A stretch of DNA of 64,000 bases from Glycine soja (lineage: Eukaryota; Streptophyta; Magnoliopsida; Fabales; Fabaceae). The notes under the pieces are model-generated. The model had not been told where the DNA came from. It was given only the letters and a program-made list of their open reading frames with translations, and did no database searches. Where the stretch lies: contig NC_041002.1 in the NCBI RefSeq assembly GCF_004193775.1, positions 9,150,485 to 9,214,484 on the forward strand, written 5' to 3'. Numbering within the stretch: position 1 is the stretch's first letter; each line of letters opens with the position of its first letter. Of the stretch, positions 13,071 through 26,500 are shown piece after piece. Position numbers and translations under genes: made by a program.

Positions 13071-15000
13071 ATGAACCACGAAGACAAACTCACCATGGAC
13101 CTGGTTCCACCATCTGAACACCTCTGCTACGTTCGTTGCAACTTCTGCAACACTGTCCTCGCGGTAACTTCATCTTTAAACACCACTACAAAATAATATA
13201 TACCTACCCCCTTTAACTTGTTTAATAACTCATGTTTCTACTCATTCATATTTATGTTATAGTATCATAAGGTTACGTTTATATTGAACTTTTATGTATC
13301 ATACAAATATATATACCCAATGTTTTAAAACCGGTCGAAGACCATGATTTCGGTTGTAACGCCAAGGTTTTCGTCCACAATTTCTCGCAATAGCGAAACA
13401 CAATGAAACTGCAAAACCGTGACCATCGTGATCATAATTTAAAACCTAGCATATGCACCTATTGGAAAATGGTTAACAATTTTTTTATATATATAAGAAA
13501 AATTAAACTTGTTAAATTCATGAGTACACAAGTGGTATACTCAGAATTACATTAACAAAAAATAATGTTACCTAAACTTGAAAGAGGGGAATGAACTAGA
13601 GATATATTTATTTATACATATATGTAGGGTCATATATGTTGATGTTTTTTATTGTGTAGGTTGGTATCCCATGCAAGAGGCTGTTAGACACTGTGACAGT
13701 GAAGTGTGGTCACTGCAGCAACCTCTCCTTTCTGAGCACCAGACCCCCAAGTTCTCAAAACCAAAGCATTGATCATACCACCCTAAGTCTGCAGGTTGTA
13801 CATGCACCCCCCATAATAAAACATTAATTAATATTCTTGAACAAGACACATTTATATTCTATATATACTATACCTAATGCTTCTGTTTTAGTTTTCTTCT
13901 TCATTGTTATGCTATATTTGGTCTTTTCTTTGAGATGAATAGTATAGTGAGGGTTGGTTAGAAAAAGTGAGAGTGTGCATGTATACAAACATAAGCATCT
14001 GTTTTGTTTCCAGCAGGGGTTTTACAGTAATGCCAAAAAGGGGCAAGCATCATCTTCATCTTCCTCACCAACAACATCCAACGAGTCAGTGTCCCCAAAA
14101 GCAGCATCATTTGTTGTGAAACGTACGTAGTTACAACAGATCGAAACAAACCCTTTTTCAGAACCCCTAATCTCCAAACAATTATATAACACGACATTTA
14201 CATAATCATATGATGTGCTTTTTTCTCAACCCCAACCATTATGTGTCCTTATTATTTTGTTTGATTTCTTTTTCAGCACCTGAGAAAAAGCACCGTCTCC
14301 CTTCTGCTTACAACCGTTTCATGAAGTAAGTGCAAAAGAGATGTGTACTTTTTTTTGTCTTTTTCTCTCACAACACAACCCTAAACAGTTTAACTAAAAA
14401 AAAAAATACTTGTTCAACATAGTTTTATTGTCAAATGAAAGTTTATTCATAAGTTTGATTATGAAGCTTAGTTAAGAATAACTTATTTAATAATTTCTTG
14501 AGAAGGGTTATTGTCTTATCGAAATGAATTTAAAAGGATTTTATAAAAAGATCATAAGTTGCTTTCATCAACATAATTTTCTTTTATTTTTTCATTTAGT
14601 ACTTGGTTGATGTTGTTGTAAATGTCAGAGAGGAGATACAGCGCATCAAAGCTGCGAACCCTGAGATCCCACATCGAGAAGCTTTCAGTGCTGCAGCGAA
14701 AAATGTAATTTTTTTTTCTAACCCTTAGTTTAGTCTTCAGGGTTAGCACTGCACATACTTGTAACTAGCTTAACGTTTCTTGAAACTCACAAAATGTTCA
14801 TACATATTCCTAACTTGTGCTTTACAACCAATTCACAGTGGGCTAGGTTCATTCCAAATTCACCAACCAGTTCAGTTTCTGCAACTAAAGTTAACGTAAG
14901 AATTCGTGATCATTATTATTATTTCCATGATTTAATGTTTTTCTCCAAGATTATTAATTATTGGTTAATTTTTATTAACTCGTGTGTGCAGGCTGATTGA
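13071..15000 (+). CDS. CRC: CRABS CLAW-like YABBY transcription factor
   Basis: Seven exons: 13071-13163, 13660-13794, 14014-14122, 14277-14325, 14629-14704, 14839-14895, 14992-15000. They join in frame with GT/AG introns to a 175-aa protein. An N-terminal C2C2 zinc finger uses Cys23, Cys26, Cys47 and Cys50. A serine-rich linker follows (about residues 85-105). The YABBY (HMG-like) domain spans about 113-160 with [18 protein letters not shown] and the invariant [11 protein letters not shown]. Length, start and linker match the CRC branch rather than FIL/YAB2/INO. In other eudicots CRC is a nuclear regulator of carpel polarity, floral meristem ending and nectary formation. Oddities: exon 3 has a tandem CAG-CAG acceptor, exon 7 encodes only Ala-Asp-stop, and intron 6 (96 nt) is open in frame. 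Confidence 0.93.
13318..13451. repeat. Short repeat-like insert in CRC intron 1
   Basis: About 130 bp that is markedly more GC-rich than the rest of the intron. It is bounded by the near-inverted stretches TGTTTTAAAACCGGTC and AATTTAAAACCTA. This resembles small legume MITE-like repeats with internal TTCGGTTG/GCGAAAC pieces. No clear target duplication was found, so the class is open. Confidence 0.35.
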
Positions 15001-16234
15001 TAGAGTTGTGGCATGATGGTTTGGAGAGAATTGGATCAAGTTGACTAATTAATATAAACTAGGTGTCATGCACTTAGTTATATTAAACTATGTGTTGTTT
15101 AATTTCTCTATCTATATCTTTTAATTTCCTTCAGTATCGAGATGAACTTTATGCATGCCTATATGTAGATCCGAAACCTGTTTAATTAATGAAGGCAGGA
15201 CCTATATGTATTTAGTACCAAATAGTAGTATTTGTTAATCTAAAAGATAAATAGCTAGAGTTTAATAGTAATGTTATGAAGTAAAAAAAAAAATAGTAAT
15301 GTTACATTTTTAACCAATCAATAAATCCACTTTTCCTTTTATTATCTTTTAAATAGCCAATAAAATGCATACACGTTAACTAGTGCATATTTATATTGCA
15401 TCTTTTTTTACGAAATAACATAACTCTTTTCGTATAGAGAAACGTTTCTTAGGAAAAAAAATATTTTACAAAATACACACAGGTCCTTCTTTGATTTTCA
15501 ACAATTTCACTTTTCCTTTTTTTATCTTTTGAAATGTATACATGTTACTTTGTGCATATTCTTGCTATATAAGAGGTAATGTAATGGCATATGGGTGCAT
15601 AATTGCTATATAAGAGGTAATACAATAGCCAATAAAATGTATACGTGTTTTTGTTAGAGAAAAAATGTGCATTCTATAACAACGGTTCGTAAAATGTCTG
15701 AAAACGCTTCGGAGTTTTGGTTCTGAGATGAATCAGTATACATGATAAGAAAGGGAATATGATTAATATGTATATGCTTATAACACTCAATCACGTGCTA
15801 GATGATTAATTGTTATGGAATGCTCCTAAAGCTGATTCACATGTATTAATCCTTCTTCCTTTGTTAGCACATGCATATTGTCTCTTCGACGGACCTAATA
15901 CTCCTAGCTGTATAAGCATCTACCATACAACACTGGACTTCGTAAAATGTGTACGATGGCTATTACAAGGTTGATATAATACGCGAGTGTGAATTGAGAG
16001 AACTATTTTTATTCCATGCTTATATGAAGTATAAAAATGACATCTTATTTTATTTTTTATAAAAAAAATACCCCTTATAGTCCTTAATATAATGACAAAT
16101 GGAAAGGTAAGTAGCCAACAAACATAAAGTGTGGTCATGACCGTTTTGACCATTTTCATTTTGTTAAACTAAGAATCATTTGTTTCGGCTAATTTTGGGT
16201 AGAGAGAAGTGGGTGAAAAAAAAAAGTGTGAGAA
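15001..16234. other. Downstream spacer of CRC
   Basis: CRC 3' untranslated sequence for the first few hundred bases, then AT-rich spacer. The phrase CCAATAAAATG with ATAC-GT after it occurs at about 15356 and 15628, and GCTATATAAGAGGTAAT occurs at about 15563 and 15604. These are short local duplications without further structure. Confidence 0.5.
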
Positions 16235-16237
16235 TAA

Positions 16238-16833
16238 GGGCCTATTTGGTTTCTTCATTTTCTATTTTCATTATTAATGAAATAGAAAGTGATAAAGAAA
16301 ATGAGTTTAGTTGTGTTTTAGGAAATATCTTTAATGAATTTTTTTAAAAAATTCTTGTAAAAATTAAAAATGATAAAAAAAAGTCATTTGCAGCATTTTC
16401 TCTAAAACATGAAAATGCAGTACATGTGGCACCACGACAAATATAACATCATTCATTTTATTTTGTTGTGTTTTTGCCCATGGTAACCGCTTCTGATTGA
16501 GCTCTCTTCAACGAACTGTTCTTTGTTTCCGTTTTAGAGATCAATGGGAAAATGACTGTTATCAATAATGCTTATGCATCAACATTTCACTGGAGAATTC
16601 ACAAATCTCATGCTTGCATTAGTTTGAAATTTGGTATAAGGAAATTTTGTATTAGTTTATTTTGTTATTATTGTTTGCTTTGGACTGGAATTTGGTATAT
16701 TGGGGAAGAGTCAGTGTCAATGCTGGCTTGTGTCAACCATGTTGGGAGGTTCCAAGTTCATTTTTTTAATGTTTTCCACTTTCAGAAAATTGGAAATGAA
16801 AATTAAAAATATTTTCCAAAAACAAACAGCCCC
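16238..16833. mobile_element. Tourist/PIF-Harbinger-like MITE
   Basis: Left end GGGCCTATTTGGTTT and right end (reverse complement) GGGGCTGTTTGTTTT are diverged terminal inverted repeats of the Tourist type. TAA lies immediately outside both ends (16235-16237 and 16834-16836), the 3-bp duplication of the PIF/Harbinger superfamily. At 596 bp it is long for this class. The frames inside show no transposase residues. Confidence 0.65.
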
Positions 16834-16836
16834 TAA

Positions 16837-17516
16837 ATTTTCTTGTTTGGAAGTGGGAGACGAGACAAAAGTGTGGTGGAATCCACACCAATAAAACAAA
16901 ATTCTCTTAAAAGTGCCGAGATTATGGCTAAAAAGGTTGAAAAGAATTGTGGGGCCATTAAAAAAAATTAAAAGGACAATTAGCCTTTTTAGCATTGTGT
17001 AAATACATATCTTTATAATATACATTTTTCTTTCTCTTTTACTTCTCTACTCTCAGTTCTCCTATACTTCTTTCTATTACAGTTCTCTCTACTTAAAATC
17101 TTCCATCATTCAAACAAAACATAAAAGAATAGTACTCAAAATCCACCTCAGTTTGAGGTAGATTTGAATGGAAGAGAAAAATGAAAAGATAAAAGAAAAG
17201 AGAGAAAGAGAAGCGACAAATATAATAAAGGAAGTGATAGAAAAGGACTAAATAGAAAGAAAATGGAGTGAAACAGTGTATTTTATAATAACCCGACTAA
17301 AATACTTGTATTCCTTCATTATGTACATTGCATGCCTTAGGACTCGATTAAAAAATCAGCAGACTCCATTCTAACAAAAAATATCAATATCAGTGGCCAT
17401 GTATGCTCCAATTAATGCATTTGAGACCCCATTGCAAAAATCTATATATAAACCTTAGTTGTACTCATCGTATATCTCGAATATATTTACAAGCATTCGA
17501 TATATTAGTTACCTCA
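16837..17516. other. Spacer between the convergent CRC and IYO genes
   Basis: AT-rich with a purine-rich tract at 17160-17270. The part next to 17516 is the likely 3' untranslated region and polyadenylation zone of IYO. No gene was seen. Confidence 0.5.
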
Positions 17517-20500
17517 CTATGAACTCTTTTCTACAGCAGCCTTTAACTTCTCTACTACTATCAAAAGAGAGGAATTTCCCTCACAAGCCTCAACCAATAC
17601 TTTTAATCTGGACTCTAACCAATTCCTTTCAGAAAGTACACCACCATTCAGCTCCTCTCCCATGACAGATGGTGGCGGCTTGTTATGGTGAATGAGGTTC
17701 AGTAACATACCCTGCAACAAGGGTTCCATTAGTAATGTCTGGCTACACCAACATTATGGCTATATAATCGTAAATACAGACGCAACAATGCAAATTAAAT
17801 TAGGATGAAAAAGATAGGACAAAATCTTATACTTCTTCCATGGCCTCAAATTCTTGGTAATAAAAATACTGCAACTAGGATTTACCTAAACAGTGATGTC
17901 TCACTGCACACTCTTAAAATTTTATTAGGTAGGCCAAAGTCCTAGCTGATACATTCCAAACAACGTGATGACAGAACAAGCACACACGTGCACAGCACAC
18001 ATTCACATATAACATTTGATTTCCATAATCAGATGGGATAAAACTAATTGGAGAATGAATGGCAGCACAAGCTCTGAATGGTGATTTGCTTAAACTACCA
18101 TTTGTCCATCAGGATAAAAGCTTTTAAGACTTTGGTTACCTCGTGTTGCTGTTTCCCAGCATAATCTCGCAACAGAGACCTAGCAAGTCTGTTTCGCAGC
18201 AATAACTTATCCATGGGACAGGCATGAAATATAAAGGAGGAAAGATGATGGACAACAAGAGTATATGCAACTGATCCTCGAATTGCAGCCCTGTCAAGGG
18301 CATCAGAAACCCACGACTTCGTATAAGCCTCCAAAATGGCTTCATTATCCTGCAGAGATACAGTACACCATTAATGTTGATAGATATATGGTGTATTCTG
18401 AGCCAATGACTAGTATGCATTGCTGGTGCAACCACACAGGTGGCAAGTGCACCCCTCCACAGATAATACAGTAGTAAACAATTATCACCTACCCATTTCC
18501 AATTGTTGCTATTCACAGAAGTTATAGATATTAACAAAAAATGGAAAATAAAAAAATTTAGATAAGGAAACTTGATGAACAACAATCCTCATTCCTCACG
18601 GTAACTTACACAACAAAGCCATCGTGATAGTTTCTAACTTCAAAGTATCAAAGATACAACCTTACATTTCTTCCCTACTAAAGACAAGCTTTAAAAACAT
18701 GTCATTGTAAAAAATATGTGCATGTTTGGTGCTAAGTGACCCTATCTGTTATATTGCTGGAAGTATAAGATCCTTCACTATATCCAAAATTCCAATTAGG
18801 AACTTCACTTTATTATGCATCATATAAAAAATAAAAGGACCCAGTATCAGTATGGCTTATTTTGGTATTTCCTGTGCTCTCAAAAGCTTCCTCAAAATTC
18901 ATGACAGATGCTACAATACAACCAATAAATGTCAAAGGTATTGTAAATTTTGTAACACAGTTAAACTCTGCAACATTAGCTGTACTTTGTAGCATACGCT
19001 TTTCTGTTTTTAAGCGCATTTTAAACAACCACTTTTTGAAAATTTACAAAATTATAATAAAATATAAAATATAAGTGACATTTATATATTCAACCCAATA
19101 TCATCAACATAGAAAGGAAAAAAGTATCAAAAGAACAAGTACTCAATCAATATCCTCTGCAAATAATGCTCCAGAGTAAAATAGCTGGTAGTTAATGATT
19201 ATTTTTTTTACCTCAGCAGGTTCAAGGTATCCTTCAGCACCAGAAAAGCATTTTTCTAAAGGTGGCAAAAGCTCAAGAACACGAGCATTGGACAGTGTAT
19301 TCCAGGCAGCAAGTCGAATGGAAGTTTCAACATAACGGTGTAGATAAAGTGAAACTTGCCGGCCAAAAATAACATCACCATAAGAAACAGCAGAAAACTG
19401 CTCCACAAGTTCTTCAAGAAAAGTTGAGTAACTTTCATGAATCTCAGTTTGGAACCTCAGAAACTCAAGATGCTTTTTATCATTTGAAATAACTTCTTTA
19501 CTTTGGTTTAACCTTGCCTTATCAAGAAGCTCACCATAAAGATCCTGCAAAGCTTCAAAAGTAACCCTGCTCCGATCTTGTTCAAGTATCTCCATTCCAA
19601 CAAGGAAATTGACAGATAAGGAATGTAACTTCCATGTCAATGATACTTGTTCAACAGGAGAAGGAATGTCAGTGCCATGAAAAATGGACATTGCTTCAAC
19701 ACCTAAAACAAAGAAAAGTCCACATTTGGCAACTTCAATCAGATAAGATGGATCATGTAGTACATCATCAACTTTTTTAGTACCAGCCCGCTTGCTATGG
19801 AAAATTGTTGAGATTGGACTAAGGTAAAAGTGAACTGGAAGTGGTAGTTTCTGGTGAGCCCATTCTATCATTAAAGAATTACAGCACGGACTTGTCATGG
19901 AAGACATGTCTGAATCCTCATATATGGTTTCCAAACAAGCACCAACCTTTGGAGAGGTCTTAATGCCAGAGGAACTACTGCCATCCACAGATTTAGACTT
20001 CACCTTTACAGACAACCATCTGCTCCTGAAATGAGATGATAACATTCTTCTTAAGTGCATGTAATCCTCTTCTTCATGTTGCCAGCCAAAAGTTCTACCC
20101 CTTCTATTGAAGAGAAAATTATGTATGCAGAGATCAAGGTTCTTCAAAACAGAGACATGGAACAAGAGATCCAATGCCTTTTCTACAACAACCTTTTCTC
20201 TAGGTCCTGCAGTTAAACACAATCCCAAGCCAGCATTCACCCTTTGGATAATGAAGGTTGTTTCTTCAGTCACAACACCTTTAGACGCATTTTCAAAAAT
20301 TTCCAGCAAAGAGACGAGAAATTTTGCATCTATTTGTGCCAATAAAAATGTTGCTGACCAAAATCCTCCACTTGGGGCACCCCATCCAATTCCTGCCCCT
20401 GGAACTGGTCCTCCTCTGCCAAATGACTCAATGGACTGTATGTGGTGCCACCCTGAAGAAACTGAAAACATGAAAGCATCAAGCATATACCTTAACTCAA

Positions 20501-23500
20501 CCAAACACCCATTAACAATGCCGTCCTCAAGCACTTTTCCTTCTTTTGAGAGACTTTGTTCTTGGCGTGGGAGACTACAGATGCCAGCTTTGGCAGACAG
20601 TATCAGATTATCAATTGTAGTAATAATCTTGACCATTCCATTTAGACAACAGGTGGAAGCTAAAGACATTTCAATATCATCCTTCTGCCTCAAATAAACT
20701 AGTTCCTTCATAAAAGATTCACCTTCAGAATCTCTTCCAAATTTTGCCCCAAAGGATGCAGAAAAGCCCAAAAACCAATATTTGATCAACTCAAGTCCAA
20801 TCTTAGGTACAAATTCTGGAAGCCATGGCACATGCCCTTCAGTTTCAAAAGAGCTGATAGTATCCCCCCATGTCATTCTTTCAAGCACTCTGAAAAGCAT
20901 GCGAGTCACAGCAGCATACACCCACAACAAAGGAGTTGCAGAAAGATCTCGGAAAGGAAAGTCACATCTTCCTTCTTTCTGTCCCTCAAAGAACTTGGAT
21001 ACTTCTGGATCACTTCTGCTTGCTATCCACTTTATGGCTAAGTCAACCATTGGACCAACATAATTCCAAGACCATACCTCGGTGTCACCAGCAGACTCTG
21101 GAAGTTGGTTGTTTAGACACTGCTTTGAAAATAGATTAGGAAGCCTTCCAGCCAAAGACTCCAGAACAAGGTATGCCTCCCTAGAGATGGAAGTAGATTC
21201 ATCCAAAACATCGTTTTCAACAAGTTTTTCAAATGAAGGTGGATTCAACCAAAAACACAAGGCAGGGAACATTTCCAAGAAGTAAGACACACAATATCCA
21301 TATTGAATGCAGACCCTCCAGAAACGCATTTGTTCAACAATCAGAGCAGATGTGAGTTTACATTTTTCCTTCCCTAGCCTTAGCCAGTGGTCAACGGAGG
21401 AAGGACTTTGATATAAATTCCAAGTCATAGCCTGAAAATACCCTTTCTTTATAAACTCTAAACAAGTTTTCTGGTCTAACCGAGCAAACACCTTTTCCAA
21501 AATCAAATGAAACATTAGGAATGATTCTCTGGCTGCTGATGTAGAAATCACTTCCTATAAAATAAAATGGAAAATTACCACTCACCTTCAAGAGTTTTAC
21601 AGATTTAGTCATAGAAGATCGAAGTTCAAAATTGTCAGCAGTAAATCTATTCACAATTGTCTGAACAAGTCTTTCACATTTCAGTACAGCATTAGCACAT
21701 GTAGGTGAATGCCTCGCTATAGCAATCAGTATAGAAATGATACATTCTTCTAAAGCTGTTGTAGGATCTTTCTGCAACCATTAGAGAATAATGAATTTGA
21801 CAAGGAAGTTCAAACATCATAAAACAAAAATATCCTTAATCTTTGTAGATAGAGTCTCATGACATCAAATGTTTCAGCATGATCAATGATTAATTATGTT
21901 TTACCTCCAAAAGATAACGAAGCCTAGGAAGGATTCCCATGCGAACTAGACCTACAGTAAAATCTTGCGCAGCAACCACTATATCGTCTTGAATAGTATG
22001 TTTTCCTTCAGTCTCATTATCCATTGAATCATCGCTGAAAGGAAGAATATTAGAAGGTTTGGCACTGTACTTCCAGAAACCCCCTTGAAGGAATCCATCA
22101 TTAATATCTGGTCTGCTCCTAAAAACTGGAGCCGTGCAAATATCCATGTCACAAGTTGCTATCTTCTGGAATTAAAATAAAAAATCAGATGAATCTAATT
22201 TTAAACATAATAATATTGTCAAATTAAAAGATAATAAAAATCCAGTTACCTCTGACATATCACAGTAGTTCTCATTTGCATCATAACTCAATACAGATTG
22301 AACAACTTTTGTGCAGGCCAGAACTACAGAATTGTGGTTATCATCAAGACATATCCTACAAAATTAGAGCACAACTGCCGTCAAAAGATGCCCATATAAT
22401 GAGGAAAAAAATAAATTTATGATAATACAATGAGAAAAAGGATTATGTACTGACAGTGTAAAAAGTTTTACAGTTATCCAATCACAACCCACAATGAATG
22501 GTAAGTTTTTTGACTTATAAAATAATTATTTTAAAGTAATTCAAACATTGATTTGTTATTGGATGACAGTGTCAAACTTTTTTACACTACCAATGCATGG
22601 GCATTAAACTCTAATACAATTTGAAAGAATTAAAGTATTCATCAGTATATTTATCATAAGCAACTCAAAATACCACATGGATTACAACATAATAATACCA
22701 TCTATAGGCAAAATTCAAACATATTGACAAGATATATAGCCATCTATTTGGGATGACATTTATTTGCATTTAGTAATTTATAATTCATAATAAAAAATCT
22801 TTATAGCCTCACCAACACTCCATATTATTAAATACAAGAGGACAGAAGGTGTGAGTCAAGTATGCAATCTAGATTCCCACTCTTCCAATTGAATTTTAGA
22901 AACAGTTATGCAGGAAGTAAAATTCCCTAAGGGTCCAAGGGCCAACCAGCATCCATTTTAACATATGATGATCATCACAGTTTTAGGATGAAGACCACAA
23001 AAAAAGGGCACAGATTAGAAAAAGCCAGTATACACAAGAGCTCATCCCAAAGCATAATAATCAACAAAGCTTATATAAGCAAAGAATATATTAAGATAGA
23101 AGAGAAAGATACAAATATAAGAGGATAAGAATCCTCAAGGACTAAGGACACAGCGACCAAAAATTAAAAGAAAAAAAAAAACACAGAAACAAAGATGAGC
23201 ACCCGTTTAGAGAACAAGGCAGCAAGTGATGGGGTCAAATCACAGATGATGGGATCACTTCGGAACCAGGTTCATATTATGGGGATTTAAATAAATAAAG
23301 AGAATAGGAGAGAATTTTATCTTCATTGGTGTGTAATGATATTTTACAAAAGACAAAGCACTAACCCTCATCCTTAAGACAAGGTTCCAAATCCTAAATT
23401 CCTAATAATTAAAAAATCATCAAAAATAATTAAATATGGAAACCACTCTCGAGATTAACTAAGATACTCTAAAGTATTCTAAGGCATAATAATATTATAA

Positions 23501-26500
23501 AACATTTTACCACAAATAAGGCTGGCTTCTAGGGTGCAAGACATGTAAATACTCAGTAATGGAACCAGATATATGTCACACGCCAGATGGAAGTGATATT
23601 AAAATTACACACATAAAACCTAGCTGGAATTTTACTTACATCCAAACCAATCAACTTGTATGCTTAATGATTAACAGCAATATAAACAACATTATTCATT
23701 TTCTTAAAAGAGGAAAAAGAAAACCATGCATCTTCACTCAGTTATAGCAGGTAGTTTATAATACCAACAGCTTGGACCAAAAAGCAAACTTTACCTAAGT
23801 GACAACACAAGCTCAGGTTCTGGGCCCAGTGCAAAAGCCCAAACAGCTTCCCAGTCAACTGATTTGTCAACTTTGTTCTCATTTTTTGTCATATACCCTG
23901 TTCTGTCTTTGCAAATATAGTGTAATGCCTTATCAAGCACAGACGAAAGGAGATGCAATGCAAGGGCTCTTTGTCCAGGAATCTAAAAAAAAAAATATTT
24001 GGCAGATGCTGTGTTACTAAAGGAGAAATACTATAAATTTTATTTATTTTATATTCATAATTGTAAATCCATGCAAACTGTTCCAGGTCCAGGCATCCAA
24101 CTGAAATATACATCAGTTACAACAAATAACATACCACACTTCTAGTGAGTGCCACTGCTTCTTTAATTGTATAACCGGAAGCACCAGGATCTCCCTCGGT
24201 CCGTAGATAGTCTCGTTCATTGACATTGTCTGTATCATGACAGAATTGTCACATAAAGAAAATTCAAACTTTATATTTAAACCTCCATCCTATTTCCAAA
24301 ATAAACAGGATATCAATGAATAGAGTAATATACAACAAATGCTAAGATTTGATGGATATCAGTGCTAACAATAATCAGGATGATATCCATGAATATTCAT
24401 TATTCAAATCTTTATTTGCACCTCCATTCTGTTTTATGCAAATGCTAACATCAAATATTCTGAATATAGAACAGTAGCCATCTAATCAAGTCTATGAAAC
24501 TGGAAACATTTAGAAGCAAAGGAAACCATACCAAAATTTCAGGCCAGACATGAAACAGAACAATATTGTAATTTGTGGCACAATGCAGGGGGGCAGGGGG
24601 CATAATCTACTCAGTGCTCTCAGACAGGCCATGATTTAGCAACACCATCCTTATTAGTGTATAAGTAAGTTTTACTTCATGATTAGTTAGGACAGCTGTT
24701 AGTATAGCTGTCAATTCTGTTATTCTGTTAGTGCAGTAACTAAGGTTAGTTAACTGCCTTAGTTAGGTTAATTGTAACCACAGCTGCTTTCTCTATAAAT
24801 AGAGAAACATAAACCCCTGTTTTTCCTTCTCTTTTCTCTCTCAAAATCTATGATGGTATCAAAGCTTGAGATCCATCAATGGCGGCAAATCAAAATTCCA
24901 CTTCTGCTACTCCTACTTTTCATCTGATTTCTCAGAAGTTAGATGATTCTAACTTCTTGCTATGGAGGCAACAAGTTGAACCTGTGATCAAGTCCCATAA
25001 ACTCCAGCGTTTTGTGATGAATCCTCAGATTCCAATGCGCTTTCTCACAGAGGCAGATTGTGAAGCTGGAAATGAAAATCCAGCATATTCTGATTGGGAA
25101 CAACAAGATCAAATCCTTCTGTTGTGGCTTCAATCGACTCTTTCGTTTCAATCCTATCTCGAATAATTGAATGTGTTCATTCCTATCAAGTTTGGGAACA
25201 GATCCATGAGTATTTTCAAGAGCAAACACGTGTGAAAGCTAGGATACTTTGAGCAGAGCTCAGAACTACATTGCTTGAGCAGAAAACGATGCATAAATTT
25301 TTTCTGCACATCAAATGTATAGTCGTTGCGCTTAAGCTAGCTCATGGAGTGAGAGTTGTCCCTCACTTATATACTCTATCTTGGCTTTATTTTTAGCCGA
25401 TGTGGGACTAGAGTTTTTTCAAATTAAATGCGTAGTAGATGCGCTTGGATCATGAGGAGATCCTATTCTTCCGCGTGAACACCTCGATGTGATACTTGAA
25501 GGCCGACCGGAGGAGTACAGTCCAATGATCTCAGTGATCAAAAGTAATTTTGAGCCACTTCCGATTGGAGAAGTAGAGATGCTACTGCTGGTGCATGAGG
25601 CACGTATGAAAAAGTTTCAGAAACGCTTGGTGGATTCACCTTTGATCAATGTTGCTCAAGGTTACAATTCCTCTTCGAACTCTTATAGTTCCTCTTCGAA
25701 TAACTTCATTTCGCAAAATCGGTCCAATTATTCTGGAAATCGCGGTGGAGGTCACCGTGGTGGTGGCAGAGATCGTGGTGGTCGTTATGCAAACTTTCAG
25801 TGCCAAGTTTGCTATAAATTTGGTCACACAGCAGCAATGTATCATTACCGCTATGATTCTGAGTATCTTTCAAGGCAATTCGTCGAACACCTTTGGTTCA
25901 GAACAGAATCAGGGAACTAATTCCAACAAAGACTCCCAACCTAGTGCAATGCTAGTCAACTCTGAAAATCAGAATCCCAACTCTACCACATGGATACCTG
26001 ATTTTGGCGCATCCTTCCATGTGATTGGAGAGTCTCATAACATACAGTAGCTTGGTCCATTTGAGGGTCCAAACCAAATATGCATTGGTAATAGCCAAGG
26101 CAATCCTGCCTAGGGTAGCTTTGCTATTCTTAGCCGATCCCAAGCCCGGATAAAAGGAGAGGGTTGTGTTAGGCTTTCGACAGCCAACGTTAAACTTTGT
26201 CGAATCTCTATGACATGGATCAATTACGTAATAATGTGAATGCTAGGTCGTTGTCCGGAAGCAACGCGCTGTATGGCTCGAGTACAGTGTCAAAAGAGCA
26301 AGGGCCGCTGCATCGCCGCCCGGATGTAGTGAAAAGTAAGCAAGGGTTCCCACATTTTCGTGAACGGGTGTGGGTAAAGAAGCTAGTTCATGACAGGAGG
26401 ATTCGCTTTGGTACATGGAATATAGGCACACTTACTGGAAAATCTATGGAAATAGTGGATGTTATGGTGAGGAGGAAGATCAATTTTATGTGCCTACAAG

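Noticed and set aside
14794..15000. Independent small gene of 68 codons
   Set aside because: The frame is simply CRC exon 6 plus intron 6 and the last exon; it is reported as an intron-retention possibility instead.
18095..18139. IYO exon 9 read through to a stop (ending in MDKW)
   Set aside because: A strong donor after the Glu codon (GAG|GTAACC) at 18140 joins in phase to the acceptor at 17711, giving a conserved-looking C-terminus; read-through would truncate it.
20107..20697. 196-codon plus-strand open frame
   Set aside because: It lies wholly antisense to IYO exon 8, whose minus-strand translation is clearly the conserved protein; the plus frame has no recognisable content.
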